Source of the DNA: Lacrimispora celerecrescens
GTDB lineage: Bacteria; Bacillota; Clostridia; Lachnospirales; Lachnospiraceae
Direction of reading: 5' to 3'
Assembly (NCBI RefSeq): GCF_000732605.1
Contig: NZ_JPME01000002.1
Coordinates: 62,001 to 126,000, forward strand
Length of the DNA: 64,000 nucleotides
The translations under genes were made by a program, and so were the position numbers. A model generated the notes under the pieces. That model searched no databases and had not been told where the DNA came from. It saw nothing but the letters and a program-made list of their open reading frames with translations. The first letter of the stretch is position 1. Every line of letters begins with the position of its first letter. This document shows positions 45,248 to 53,600 of the stretch, in pieces.

Positions 45248-45268
45248 GAGGTAAGAGGAGGGATGAAG

Positions 45269-46276
45269 GTGGAGAGGAAAGACGAGCTTATCAATATATT
45301 TTCCAGGAGCATAAGAGAAATTTTAAACCGGGTGACAATTGACTTTGACGAGGTACAGGAAATCAGGCTCCGGGTAGGGGCTCCTCTTTTAATGGTATAC
45401 CGGAATGAAGAGTATTATGTGACTTCCAGGGGTTCTCTGAATAAGGAAGGAAAGGATGCCTATGTCGTCTCGAAAAATGAACTTAAGGAAACCATGGAGT
45501 ACATGAGTAACTATTCTCTGTATGCTTTTGAGGAAGAGATGAAGCAGGGGTTCATTACCATTCAGGGAGGACATCGGATCGGAATCGCAGGAAAAACCAT
45601 TTTAGACGAATCCGGGATTAAAACCATGAAATACATATCTTTTATCAACGTCCGGCTGTCCCATCAGGTAAGGGGCTGTGCCTCTGAGGTTTTGCCTTAT
45701 CTTTATGAGCAAGGGAGAGAAATCTATCACACTCTGATCATTTCCCCTCCCAGATGCGGGAAGACCACTCTGCTGAGAGATTTGATCCGCCAGGTTTCCA
45801 ACGGTTCTGAAGAGCATGCAGGCCTTACTGTGGGTGTGGTTGATGAACGTTCTGAGATTGGGGCCTGTTATCAGGGGATCCCTCAGAATGAACTGGGGAT
45901 CCGTACCGATATCTTGGACTGCTGTCCAAAGGCAAGAGGAATGATGATGTTGATACGGACCATGTCCCCCAGGGTGATCGCCGTGGACGAGATCGGAAGC
46001 CGGGAGGATCTGGAAGCAATGGAATACGTAATGAACTGCGGCTGTAAGTTGATTGCTACGGTTCACGGAAACTCTATAGATGATTTAAAACAGAAGCCGA
46101 TTTTAAGAAAGTTAGTAGAGGAGCGGATCTTTGAGAGGTATGTGGTCTTAAACAACTTAGGCAGGATCGGAAACATCGACCAGATTTATGACTCCAGGGG
46201 AACGCAGCTTTACAAGGCACAGGTACATCAGATGGGAATACGATGGGACAGGCAGGAGTGCATGGCTTATGGATAA
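45269..46276 (+). CDS. spoIIIAA: Stage III sporulation protein AA (SpoIIIAA), ATPase
   Basis: An about 336-residue secretion-type ATPase that energises the SpoIIIA-SpoIIQ channel between mother cell and forespore. Walker A is ISPPRCGKTTLLRDL and the Walker B region is VIAVDEIGSREDLEAM. I favour the GTG at 45269, giving (M)ERKDELINIF, since AGGAGG is 8 nt upstream; the ATG at 45263 is nearly on top of that site. It is first in the eight-gene operon, behind a sigma-E-like promoter. Confidence 0.93.
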   Translation: MERKDELINIFSRSIREILNRVTIDFDEVQEIRLRVGAPLLMVYRNEEYYVTSRGSLNKEGKDAYVVSKNELKETMEYMSNYSLYAFEEEMKQGFITIQGGHRIGIAGKTILDESGIKTMKYISFINVRLSHQVRGCASEVLPYLYEQGREIYHTLIISPPRCGKTTLLRDLIRQVSNGSEEHAGLTVGVVDERSEIGACYQGIPQNELGIRTDILDCCPKARGMMMLIRTMSPRVIAVDEIGSREDLEAMEYVMNCGCKLIATVHGNSIDDLKQKPILRKLVEERIFERYVVLNNLGRIGNIDQIYDSRGTQLYKAQVHQMGIRWDRQECMAYG

Positions 46277-46799
46277 TACATGGCTGCGGATAATAGGTGC
46301 GCTTTTAGTCATTATATCATGCTCTGGTCTTGGGTTTTTTATGGCAGCCCAATGGAATGAGCATTTAAGGACTGTAGAAAAGCTTCGAAAAATGATTTTT
46401 TTATTAAAAGGCGAGATTGTTTATGCTAATTCCCCTCTTACTGAGGCCTTTGAACGGACCGGCAGAAAGGCTGGGGGCGAGATCGGTGTTTTGTTTGAAA
46501 ACGTGTCGGAAAGACTTTCCGGACAACAGGGAGAAACCTTTTATACCATTTGGCAGGAGGAAATTGACAAGCTTCCTAAGGAGGTCTGCTTGTCCAAAGA
46601 GGACAAACAGAATTTAAAAGGTCTGGGAGAGCATCTGGGCTACTTAGACATGGACATGCAGGAACGGAATATCCTTTTATATCTGGAACAGCTGGACTTA
46701 ACAATCGGTTATCTGAGAAAACATAAGCAGGAAAAGAGCCGCCTTTATACCAGCCTGGGTATCATGGGCGGTTTATTCCTAACAATCGTAATGTATTAA
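46269..46799 (+). CDS. spoIIIAB: Stage III sporulation protein AB
   Basis: A 176-residue membrane protein with an N-terminal helix (IIGALLVIISCSGLGFFMA) and a C-terminal hydrophobic segment (LGIMGGLFLTIVMY), resembling GspF-type inner-membrane proteins. The ATG at 46269 overlaps the end of spoIIIAA by 8 nt, with GGAG upstream, so translation is probably coupled. Usual length for SpoIIIAB. Confidence 0.92.
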   Translation: MDNTWLRIIGALLVIISCSGLGFFMAAQWNEHLRTVEKLRKMIFLLKGEIVYANSPLTEAFERTGRKAGGEIGVLFENVSERLSGQQGETFYTIWQEEIDKLPKEVCLSKEDKQNLKGLGEHLGYLDMDMQERNILLYLEQLDLTIGYLRKHKQEKSRLYTSLGIMGGLFLTIVMY

Positions 46800-46809
46800 G
46801 GAGGATCGC

Positions 46810-47004
46810 ATGGGAGTCAATTTGATTTTTAAAATTGCAGCAGTTGGAATCCTGGTTTCCGTCATCTGCCAGGTTTTAAAACACAGCGGACGGGAAGAAC
46901 AGGCATTCTTAACAAGCCTTGCGGGGCTGATCCTGGTACTTTTCTGGCTGGTGCCTTATATTTATCAGTTGTTTGAATCTATTAAAAATTTGTTTGCATT
47001 GTAG
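46810..47004 (+). CDS. spoIIIAC: Stage III sporulation protein AC
   Basis: A 64-residue protein of two membrane helices (IFKIAAVGILVSVICQVL, FLTSLAGLILVLFWLVPYIYQLF), normal size and layout for SpoIIIAC. Shine-Dalgarno AAGGAGG precedes the ATG. It belongs to the mother-cell side of the SpoIIIA channel. Confidence 0.93.
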   Translation: MGVNLIFKIAAVGILVSVICQVLKHSGREEQAFLTSLAGLILVLFWLVPYIYQLFESIKNLFAL

Positions 47005-47012
47005 GTGAGCGC

Positions 47013-47399
47013 ATGACCGTAGTGACCATAGCCATAACAGGAATCGTTGCAGTGCTTTTAGCGGTTTCGTTAAAGGGGATGAAGGGGGAATATGGGACCT
47101 ATCTGGTCATGGCGGCGGGCTTTTTTATCTTTTTTTACGGCATGGGAAAGCTCACCACCATTCTGGATACCATGAAGGAAATCCAGACCTATATTAAGAT
47201 TAACAGCATTTATTTAACCACATTGGTAAAGATGATAGGAATTACCTATATTGCAGAATTTGCCGCAGGAATATGCAAGGATGCCGGATATGGAGCAGTA
47301 GGGACTCAGATTGAAATATTTGGAAAGCTTTCCGTTTTGGCGGTCAGCATGCCCATTCTCCTTGCGCTCATCGAGACACTGCAGGTATTTTTATCATGA
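47013..47399 (+). CDS. spoIIIAD: Stage III sporulation protein AD
   Basis: A 128-residue membrane protein with four hydrophobic stretches and the family segment ITYIAEFAAGICKDAGYGAVGTQIEIFGKLSVLAVSMPIL. It shares ancestry with SpoIIIAC and lies 8 nt after it. Its end runs into the start region of spoIIIAE. Confidence 0.93.
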   Translation: MTVVTIAITGIVAVLLAVSLKGMKGEYGTYLVMAAGFFIFFYGMGKLTTILDTMKEIQTYIKINSIYLTTLVKMIGITYIAEFAAGICKDAGYGAVGTQIEIFGKLSVLAVSMPILLALIETLQVFLS

Positions 47400-47416
47400 C
47401 GGGAGGGATAAGGACT

Positions 47417-48595
47417 ATGAAAAGAACCGCCTTTTTCCTGCTGTGCCTTATTAGTTTAATGCTGCTGTTTTTTTGCAAGGACAGCCTGGGAGCGGAAGAA
47501 ACTTCAGGAAAGGAAGCATCCGTTCCGGCGGATTTAAATCTGGATCAATATGATTTAACGGATATCCAGAATTTCCTGGACCAATCAAAGGGGGACCAGG
47601 GCATGAACCTTTCCTTTAAAACGCTTATGAAGGATCTGATGGATGGAAAACTAAACGAGGTCATGGGACAGGTTGGTAAGGCACTAAAAGATCTGTTGGT
47701 GGGGGAAGTAAGAAACAGCGGGCATATGATGGGACAAATCATGGTTCTTGGAATCATTGGAGCAGTATTTTCCAATTTCTCCAGCGTATTTACCGGAAGC
47801 CAGATATCAGAAACCGGTTTTTTTGTCACCTACCTGCTTCTGTTTACCTATCTGGCGGCCAGCTTTTTCACAAGCGTAACCATTACGGGGAATGTGGTGG
47901 GGCAGATTCTGGATTTTACCAAAGTATTGATGCCTGCCTATTTCCTGGCGGCGGCATTTGCGGGAAGCAGTGCATCAGCCGCAGCTTCCTATGAGTTCAC
48001 ACTGTTTGTCATCGTTGTCGCTCAGTGGCTTTTGGGACAGGTACTTTTAGCACTCATAAGGGTCTATGCTCTTTTGGTCATGGCAGGCCATATTGCAAAG
48101 GAAGAAATGCTTTCAAAGCTTACGGAACTGTTGGAGCAGGTAGTTTCCTGGAGCTTAAAAACCCTGGTAGGAGTTGTACTTGGGTTTCATCTCATTCAGT
48201 CCATGGTTCTGCCTTATGTGGATTCCATGAAAACGGGAGCCATTCAGAAGCTGATCGGTGCCATTCCGGGAATCGGCCAAGGTGTTAATTCGGTTGCCCA
48301 AATGGTTCTTGGTTCCGGGGTACTTATCAAAAACACCATTGGTGCTGCCGGTATTATCGTACTTCTTATCCTTTCCGTGATTCCTCTGATTAAACTGGCG
48401 GTGCTCATGGTTTTATACCAGTGCGTTGCAGCTCTTTTGCAGCCGGTCTGTGATAAAAGGATCGTTTCCTGCATTTCAGAAATGGCCAAAGGCCATAAAA
48501 TGCTGCTGTCTGTAGCGGCATCTGCAGTGATTCTCTTTGTTGTTACTATAGCGCTTGTATGCGCTTCTACCAATGTGACCTATTATACCGGGTGA
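47417..48595 (+). CDS. spoIIIAE: Stage III sporulation protein AE
   Basis: An about 392-residue polytopic membrane protein. A signal-like N-terminus (TAFFLLCLISLMLLFFCKDSLGAEE) is followed by a hydrophilic segment and about seven membrane helices. It is a core part of the SpoIIIA channel. I start it at the ATG at 47417 with GGGAGGG upstream; an ATG at 47396 overlapping spoIIIAD is also in frame. Confidence 0.92.
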   Translation: MKRTAFFLLCLISLMLLFFCKDSLGAEETSGKEASVPADLNLDQYDLTDIQNFLDQSKGDQGMNLSFKTLMKDLMDGKLNEVMGQVGKALKDLLVGEVRNSGHMMGQIMVLGIIGAVFSNFSSVFTGSQISETGFFVTYLLLFTYLAASFFTSVTITGNVVGQILDFTKVLMPAYFLAAAFAGSSASAAASYEFTLFVIVVAQWLLGQVLLALIRVYALLVMAGHIAKEEMLSKLTELLEQVVSWSLKTLVGVVLGFHLIQSMVLPYVDSMKTGAIQKLIGAIPGIGQGVNSVAQMVLGSGVLIKNTIGAAGIIVLLILSVIPLIKLAVLMVLYQCVAALLQPVCDKRIVSCISEMAKGHKMLLSVAASAVILFVVTIALVCASTNVTYYTG

Positions 48596-48600
48596 GTGGC

Positions 48601-49284
48601 ATGGACGAATTGTTTAGCTGGATACGTAATATAACCTATTACCTGATTTTTATAACTGTGGTGGGGAACCTCCTGCCAAATAAAAAATATGAAAAATACA
48701 TAAAATTATTTGCTGGCATGGTACTGATTCTTTTGGTATTAAAACCAATTACAGGGGGCTTAAGGCTTGATGATACCCTGGCTTACTATTTTGAGTCAAT
48801 AAGCCTTAAAAAGGAAGCCGGAGAGCTGACAGGGAAGCTTTCAGATATGGAAGGGAAAAGGCTGGAAAGCATGATTGCCAGATACGAAGAGGCGGTTGGA
48901 ACGGATTTAAAATCCATGGCTGAGACAGACGGTTTTACCTGCAGGGAATCCAGGGCAGTGATTGACCAGAATCAGGAAAGCAGTACCTTTGGCCATGTGG
49001 TGCGGGTGACCATGATCCTGACACCGAAAGGAACCGGAGAAGAGGGAACAGATATTGCGGTTTCCGGTAATGGGAGTCCGCCTGTTAAAAAGGTACAGGA
49101 AGTGGAAGAAGTGAAAATAGCCGGCCAAGAACCGGAACAGAGTGAGGACAAGGGACTGGAGGGCGTGAGAAAACAGAAGCAGGAAGAAAATTCACGGCTT
49201 TCTGGTCTTAGAAGGCGGATTGCGGAATATTATGATTTGGAGGAACAGGATATTGAAATTCAAATGGAAGATGGGAAAGGATAA
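48601..49284 (+). CDS. spoIIIAF: Stage III sporulation protein AF
   Basis: A 227-residue protein with two N-terminal membrane helices (NITYYLIFITVVGNLLP, YIKLFAGMVLILLVL) and a large hydrophilic, charged C-terminal domain expected to face the space between the membranes. The start is the ATG at 48601, 5 nt after spoIIIAE, with a GGTGAG site. The end overlaps spoIIIAG by 32 nt. Confidence 0.92.
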   Translation: MDELFSWIRNITYYLIFITVVGNLLPNKKYEKYIKLFAGMVLILLVLKPITGGLRLDDTLAYYFESISLKKEAGELTGKLSDMEGKRLESMIARYEEAVGTDLKSMAETDGFTCRESRAVIDQNQESSTFGHVVRVTMILTPKGTGEEGTDIAVSGNGSPPVKKVQEVEEVKIAGQEPEQSEDKGLEGVRKQKQEENSRLSGLRRRIAEYYDLEEQDIEIQMEDGKG

Positions 49285-49858
49285 ATGGCTGATCCTGCTG
49301 GCGGTTGGAATGATTATCCTGATCCTTACATTTCCCTCCGGTTCGGGTATGGCTGCCAGGGTAGAGAAGACAGCAGAAAGCAAAAACCAGACGGCACTGC
49401 AGAAAGGAATTGTGACAGAGCCTGCAGATGGGGAAGCGGCTGTTGCGGCAGGAGCAGACCGGACCTATGAGGAACAACTGGAGGCGAGGGTGAAGAGAAT
49501 CTTAAAAACCGTGGATGGGGTCGGTCAGGTAGAGGTAATGATCGTACTGAAATCCTCAGAAGAGAAGGTACTCCGTGTCGATAAGGACAGTTCGGATTCA
49601 TCTACTGAGGAAAAGGACAGCTCCGGGGGAACCAGAAAGATCACCAGCGCAGATCGCAAGGAAAACACGATTCTAACCGGTTCAGGAGAAAATACATCTC
49701 CCATTGTGGAGAAAGAGATACGTCCGGAAATAGAAGGAATCATCATCAGTGCCCAGGGCGGTGGCAGTCCTACGGTAAAAGCTGAAATTTCCGGTGCCAT
49801 GGAAGCATTATTTAACCTGCCCCCACATAAAATAAAAGTATTAAAGAGGGTGGAATAA
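49253..49858 (+). CDS. spoIIIAG: Stage III sporulation protein AG
   Basis: A 201-residue protein with one N-terminal membrane helix (KWLILLAVGMIILILTF) and a soluble domain with ring-building-motif features (ARVKRILKTVDGVGQVEVMIVLKSS). In Bacillus, SpoIIIAG forms a large ring in the channel. I choose a TTG start at 49253, with GGAGGA 8 nt upstream, which gives an MKFKWKMGKDKW N-terminus; an ATG 18 nt later lacks a close site. It overlaps spoIIIAF, indicating coupled translation. Confidence 0.9.
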   Translation: MKFKWKMGKDKWLILLAVGMIILILTFPSGSGMAARVEKTAESKNQTALQKGIVTEPADGEAAVAAGADRTYEEQLEARVKRILKTVDGVGQVEVMIVLKSSEEKVLRVDKDSSDSSTEEKDSSGGTRKITSADRKENTILTGSGENTSPIVEKEIRPEIEGIIISAQGGGSPTVKAEISGAMEALFNLPPHKIKVLKRVE

Positions 49859-49873
49859 AAAGGAGTGTCATGT

Positions 49874-50659
49874 ATGAGAAGTTGGAAAACAAGCAATGAG
49901 CCCAAAGTCCCTAGAACCCCAAAGAAAATGGATATGAAGAAACTATTCCGAAGAAACCAGATTATTATCACCACCTTAGCCGTTATGATAGCTGCTGCTG
50001 GATATTTAAACTATGCAGGAAAACAGGAGGCCGCTTCCGGGACAGACGTCTTCGAAGCTGGCATGACTGATATTTCTGAAGAAGATATTTTAGCGGAAAA
50101 CCAGTCCCTTACCGGTAGTGATAATCAGGAAATTGCAAGCCTTGACCAGGATGCAGAGGATATTGATAAACTGGCGGCAGCAGAAACCGATGCGGCTTTG
50201 CAAAGTGATGGATCGGTGGACTTAGCGGCAAATGAGACACAGGCGGCCCAAACCGGCCTTGACAACCCTGGAGAAGCAGTGCTTACCAGCGGAATGAACG
50301 TATCAGAATACATATCCAGCGTACAGTTAAATCGTGAGCAGGTAAGGGCAAAGAATAAGGAAACCTTAATGAACTTAATCAACAATCCAAACATTGAAGA
50401 AGCAGCAAAACAGCAGGCCATTCAGGAAATGATCGATATGACGGCTGTTGCTGAAAGAGAAAATGCAGCGGAAACTCTGCTGCTTGCCAAAGGATTTGCA
50501 GATCCAGTGGTCAGCATTTCCAGCGGGAAAGTGGATGTTGTCATCAACGCCCCCAGCATTACTGATCCTCAGCGAGCTCAGATTGAGGACATCGTAAAGA
50601 GAAAAACGGAAGTGGGAGCGGAAAGTATCGTAATCACTCTTATGAAATTGGAAGAGTAA
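49874..50659 (+). CDS. spoIIIAH: Stage III sporulation protein AH
   Basis: A 261-residue protein with an N-terminal membrane helix (IIITTLAVMIAAAGYLNYAG) and a C-terminal domain (NKETLMNLINNPNIEEAAKQQAIQEM, ENAAETLLLAKGFADPVVSIS) that in Bacillus binds SpoIIQ across the intermembrane space. The acidic linker between them is longer than in B. subtilis. The start is the ATG at 49874, 9 nt from AAGGAG. It is the last gene of the operon. Confidence 0.92.
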   Translation: MRSWKTSNEPKVPRTPKKMDMKKLFRRNQIIITTLAVMIAAAGYLNYAGKQEAASGTDVFEAGMTDISEEDILAENQSLTGSDNQEIASLDQDAEDIDKLAAAETDAALQSDGSVDLAANETQAAQTGLDNPGEAVLTSGMNVSEYISSVQLNREQVRAKNKETLMNLINNPNIEEAAKQQAIQEMIDMTAVAERENAAETLLLAKGFADPVVSISSGKVDVVINAPSITDPQRAQIEDIVKRKTEVGAESIVITLMKLEE

Positions 50660-50666
50660 AAAGCCT

Positions 50667-50695
50667 TTGCAAACTGCAGACAGTTTTGCTATAAT
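50667..50695 (+). promoter_or_regulatory. Sigma-A promoter of asp23
   Basis: TTGCAA (50667-50672) and TATAAT (50690-50695) are separated by 17 nt, 51 nt upstream of the GTG start. Confidence 0.75.
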
Positions 50696-50745
50696 GATTC
50701 CAGAGCCTAAAGGTTATACAAATATGAGTACAGGAGGGAATTGCT

Positions 50746-51132
50746 GTGGCAGAAATGGAAAGCAGAAATACTCACAAGGTATATGAAAAAGATAAAATTG
50801 GCGAAGTACAAATTGCGGACGATGTGGTGGCCATCATCGCAGGTCTTGCAGCAACCGAGGTAGAAGGTGTAGATTCCATGGCCGGCAATATCACCAATGA
50901 GTTGGTGTCAAAGCTGGGCATGAAAAATTTATCCAAGGGCGTTAAGGTGGAGCTGACAGAAGAACATGTATCTGTGGATTTATCCTTAAACATCAAATAC
51001 GGTTACAGCATACCTGCAGTCAGTGAGAAGGTTCAGGAAAAGGTGCAGAACGCCATTGAGAACATGACAGGCTTAACGGTTCTGGATGTAAACATCAAGA
51101 TTGCCGGTGTAGCATTGGAAGAGAATAAATAG
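50746..51132 (+). CDS. Asp23/Gls24 family envelope stress response protein
   Basis: A 128-residue protein of the Asp23/Gls24 family, with VVAIIAGLAATEVEGVDSMAGN and GVKVELTEEHVSVDLSLNIKYGYSIPAVSEKVQEKV. Members are membrane-peripheral stress proteins in staphylococci, often near nusB in clostridia, as loosely here. The start is GTG at 50746 with AGGAGG 8 nt upstream. It has its own promoter and terminator. Confidence 0.92.
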   Translation: MAEMESRNTHKVYEKDKIGEVQIADDVVAIIAGLAATEVEGVDSMAGNITNELVSKLGMKNLSKGVKVELTEEHVSVDLSLNIKYGYSIPAVSEKVQEKVQNAIENMTGLTVLDVNIKIAGVALEENK

Positions 51133-51146
51133 ATGATAGGTCTATC

Positions 51147-51185
51147 GCGGGGGCGAACCGGGAAAAGGTTCATGCCCCCGCTTTT
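51147..51185 (+). terminator. Terminator after asp23
   Basis: GCGGGGGC (51147-51154) pairs perfectly with GCCCCCGC (51174-51181), followed by TTTTC. Confidence 0.85.
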
Positions 51186-51255
51186 CTTTGTGTATAAAAA
51201 AATATATAGTTATTGACATGATTTGGGACTTATAAAGGGACAGGTGTTTTCATAT

Positions 51256-52614
51256 ATGATGGCTGATAAGGAGAAAGACCGCTACTCGCTGAGGGTAATG
51301 ACTTTGCTTGGTCTGGTGGTATCGGTAATTATAGGGATATTCGCTTTAAACATTTATTACTTCAAAGAAGTGGAAAAAAGTCTGATAGAGCAGACTTACC
51401 AGGATTTAAAAACAGAGAATGATGAAGCATTTAACAATCTTCAGGGTATGATCCGGGAGAGATTTAAAATGCTGGAGGTATTTTCTGCATACAGTGATCT
51501 GCCGGAGAAATCGGAAAATGGCGTACGGATTGGAGTTTTCGATGGCAAGGAAATCATGTATTACAGGAATCATGAATCCCAGGCATTAAACGGAGAAAAC
51601 AGCATTACCAGGCTGCCTTCGGAGGACTTTATTGGTCAGTCAGGAATCGTTCTGTCCGTTCCTGCGGTTAGGGATGGCCAGGCAAGGGGGGTGGTCTGTA
51701 TGGTGTATACCGCTGAAGAACTGGGGAAATATCTAAACAGTACAGAGTTAAGCCCATATGGTGACAATCTGATTTTCACAAGGTCCGGAGAACTGGTAGT
51801 CTCGTGTCCCAGGTATGAAAATTATGCCAACGTTTATGATATACTGCAAACCATGGAATTTAGAGACGAACAGTCTTTTGAGAAGATGAAAAAGGCAGTG
51901 GGGAGCGGAACTTCCGGATATGCCGCCTATTATCACAAGGGCAGCGGGGAGCTTCTTTATTATCAGCCGGCGGGAGTTGAAGACTGGATGGTGGCAACCA
52001 TGGTGAAATCAGAAAGTTATGAGAGCGCTCTTTACAAGATCAGAAAGCTGTCAAAAGTCTTTATTGCGAGCTCAACATTCATGGTGGTCTGTACGGTCCT
52101 TCTCATCGTTTGTATTATTTATTTACGTAAAAAGGAATCGAAACAGGCACAAAAGGATTATTTAACAGGTGTTTATAACAGAGAAACAGCTAGAAAATTG
52201 GTGGAGCAGAGACTGAAAGGCGGAGGAAAAAAGAGGTTTTATGCCTGCATGTTCCTTGATATTGATGATTTCAAGAAAATTAATGACACCTTCGGCCATC
52301 ATAAGGGAGATTTGGTTTTAACTCAGGCAGGACAGATCTTAAGCGCCTGTACAAGAAAAGAGGATGTGATTGTCCGTTTTGGCGGAGATGAATTCTGCAT
52401 ATGGCTGTATGGTTTAAGCGGAAGGAAACAGCCGGAGGCCATTGCGAGACGGATATTAAATGCGTTTCACGCTTCCGGAACCATACATGCAAGCATTGGA
52501 ATCACCCTGGTAGGAGAGAATGAGACGGAATACGACGCCATTTTACGACGGGCTGACCAGGCATTATATCTGGCAAAGGGAAAAGGAAAAAATCAGTTTG
52601 CATTCCAGCTTTAA
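51256..52614 (+). CDS. Membrane-bound diguanylate cyclase (GGDEF)
   Basis: A 452-residue protein. An N-terminal membrane helix (VMTLLGLVVSVIIGIFALNIYYF) is followed by an about 230-residue extracellular sensor, probably dCache-like, and a second helix (VFIASSTFMVVCTVLLIVCIIYL). The C-terminal GGDEF domain has an intact FGGDEF motif, and RKED lies 5 residues upstream, matching the RxxD inhibitory site. It should make cyclic di-GMP under product inhibition. The ATG at 51256 is preferred over an in-frame TTG at 51223. The signal it senses is unknown. Confidence 0.9.
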   Translation: MMADKEKDRYSLRVMTLLGLVVSVIIGIFALNIYYFKEVEKSLIEQTYQDLKTENDEAFNNLQGMIRERFKMLEVFSAYSDLPEKSENGVRIGVFDGKEIMYYRNHESQALNGENSITRLPSEDFIGQSGIVLSVPAVRDGQARGVVCMVYTAEELGKYLNSTELSPYGDNLIFTRSGELVVSCPRYENYANVYDILQTMEFRDEQSFEKMKKAVGSGTSGYAAYYHKGSGELLYYQPAGVEDWMVATMVKSESYESALYKIRKLSKVFIASSTFMVVCTVLLIVCIIYLRKKESKQAQKDYLTGVYNRETARKLVEQRLKGGGKKRFYACMFLDIDDFKKINDTFGHHKGDLVLTQAGQILSACTRKEDVIVRFGGDEFCIWLYGLSGRKQPEAIARRILNAFHASGTIHASIGITLVGENETEYDAILRRADQALYLAKGKGKNQFAFQL

Positions 52615-52644
52615 ACCTTAAGGAAACCACAAGGTTTCCACTCC

Positions 52645-52673
52645 TTGAAAGTCCTTCTGATTTCGGGTATAAT
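52645..52673 (+). promoter_or_regulatory. Sigma-A promoter before the aspartate dehydrogenase gene
   Basis: TTGAAA (52645-52650) and TATAAT (52668-52673) are 17 nt apart. Just upstream, GGAAACC-ACAA-GGTTTCC (52622-52639) is a perfect hairpin without a T-run. Confidence 0.75.
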
Positions 52674-52712
52674 GAAGGTTAATGTTTTTAAAATTACTAA
52701 AAGGAGAAAAGC

Positions 52713-53498
52713 ATGAATAAGCTTAGACTTGGAATTATTGGAAACGGTTATCTGGGAGAAATTATTGCCGGAGCATGGAGAGATGGTTTATTGCCTGAGT
52801 ATGAGTTGGTGGGGATCGTCGGAAGGACAAAGGAAAAGACGGATGCCCTGACAAAGGAAATGGGATGCAGCTCCTGTGCAGGAATCGATGACCTGCTGGA
52901 ATTAAAACCGGATTACATCGCCGAGGCGGCATCTGGGGATTCAGTAAGAGACATGGCGGAGAAGATCCTGGCAAATGGCTGTAATCTCATCGTGCTGTCC
53001 ATTGGCGCTTTTGCGGACAAAGAATTTTATGAGAAAGTGAAGGCCACGGCCGTAAAACATAATACCAAGGTATATATCGCTTCAGGAGCGGTGGGCGGTT
53101 TTGATGTGCTTCGTACGGTTTCTCTCATGGGAGAGGCCACAGCCGGGATTGAGACAAGAAAAGGTCCGGAATCCTTAATGTATACACCTCTTTTTGAGGA
53201 ACATTTAATGACCGATGAAGAAAGCACCATGGTGTTTGACGGAAATGCAATAGAGGCGATCGGTCTTCTTCCTACAAAAGTAAATGTTGCGGTAGCGTCT
53301 TCCCTGGCAACTGTCGGGCCGGATAAAACCAGGGTGAATATTCATAGCGTTCCGGGAATGATTGGGGATGACCATAAGATCACTGCGGAAATTGAAGGCG
53401 TGAAGGCAGTTGTGGATATTTATTCAAGCACCAGCGCCATTGCCGGTTGGAGTGTTGTGGCTGTCCTGCAGAATATTGTGTCACCAATCGTTTTTTAA
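52713..53498 (+). CDS. Aspartate dehydrogenase-like protein
   Basis: A 261-residue protein. The N-terminal Rossmann motif is RLGIIGNGYLGEIIAG and the C-terminal catalytic domain (VNVAVASSLATVGPDKTRVNIHSVPG) has the His near VNIHS and the Asp/Lys of aspartate dehydrogenases (DUF108). Such enzymes make iminoaspartate from aspartate with NAD(P), feeding NAD synthesis (NadX), or work in amino-acid catabolism. No nadA or nadC is nearby, so the role is open. The next gene, a 2-hydroxyacid dehydrogenase, follows after 102 nt containing a structured repeat. Confidence 0.85.
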   Translation: MNKLRLGIIGNGYLGEIIAGAWRDGLLPEYELVGIVGRTKEKTDALTKEMGCSSCAGIDDLLELKPDYIAEAASGDSVRDMAEKILANGCNLIVLSIGAFADKEFYEKVKATAVKHNTKVYIASGAVGGFDVLRTVSLMGEATAGIETRKGPESLMYTPLFEEHLMTDEESTMVFDGNAIEAIGLLPTKVNVAVASSLATVGPDKTRVNIHSVPGMIGDDHKITAEIEGVKAVVDIYSSTSAIAGWSVVAVLQNIVSPIVF

Positions 53499-53499
53499 C

Positions 53500-53566
53500 A
53501 CCTCATCAAGTAACTGCGATAGCAGCTATGAGGTTATGAGCAAGTAGCGAAGCGGATTGCGAATAT
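53500..53566 (+). repeat. Structured intergenic element, copy B (before the 2-hydroxyacid dehydrogenase gene)
   Basis: This 67-nt stretch starts right after the TAA of the aspartate dehydrogenase gene and ends 34 nt before the next start codon. It matches 34140-34207, with 42 of 44 identical bases over 53523-53566. CCTCAT (53501-53506) pairs with ATGAGG (53528-53533) around a CTGC-GATA-GCAG hairpin. GCAA/TTGC (53540-53543 with 53557-53560) encloses GCGAAGC (53547-53553), known as an unusually stable mini-hairpin sequence. The inner helix differs from copy A but keeps pairing, as expected of a conserved fold. Confidence 0.78.
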
Positions 53567-53600
53567 AGAGCTTATAGGGAGCTTACAGGAGGATAAGAAG

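Noticed and set aside
49210-49235. GGCGGATTGCGGAATATTATG in spoIIIAF resembles the core of the structured element
   Set aside because: It is coding sequence for a conserved protein, the similarity is short, and the flanking bases do not match.
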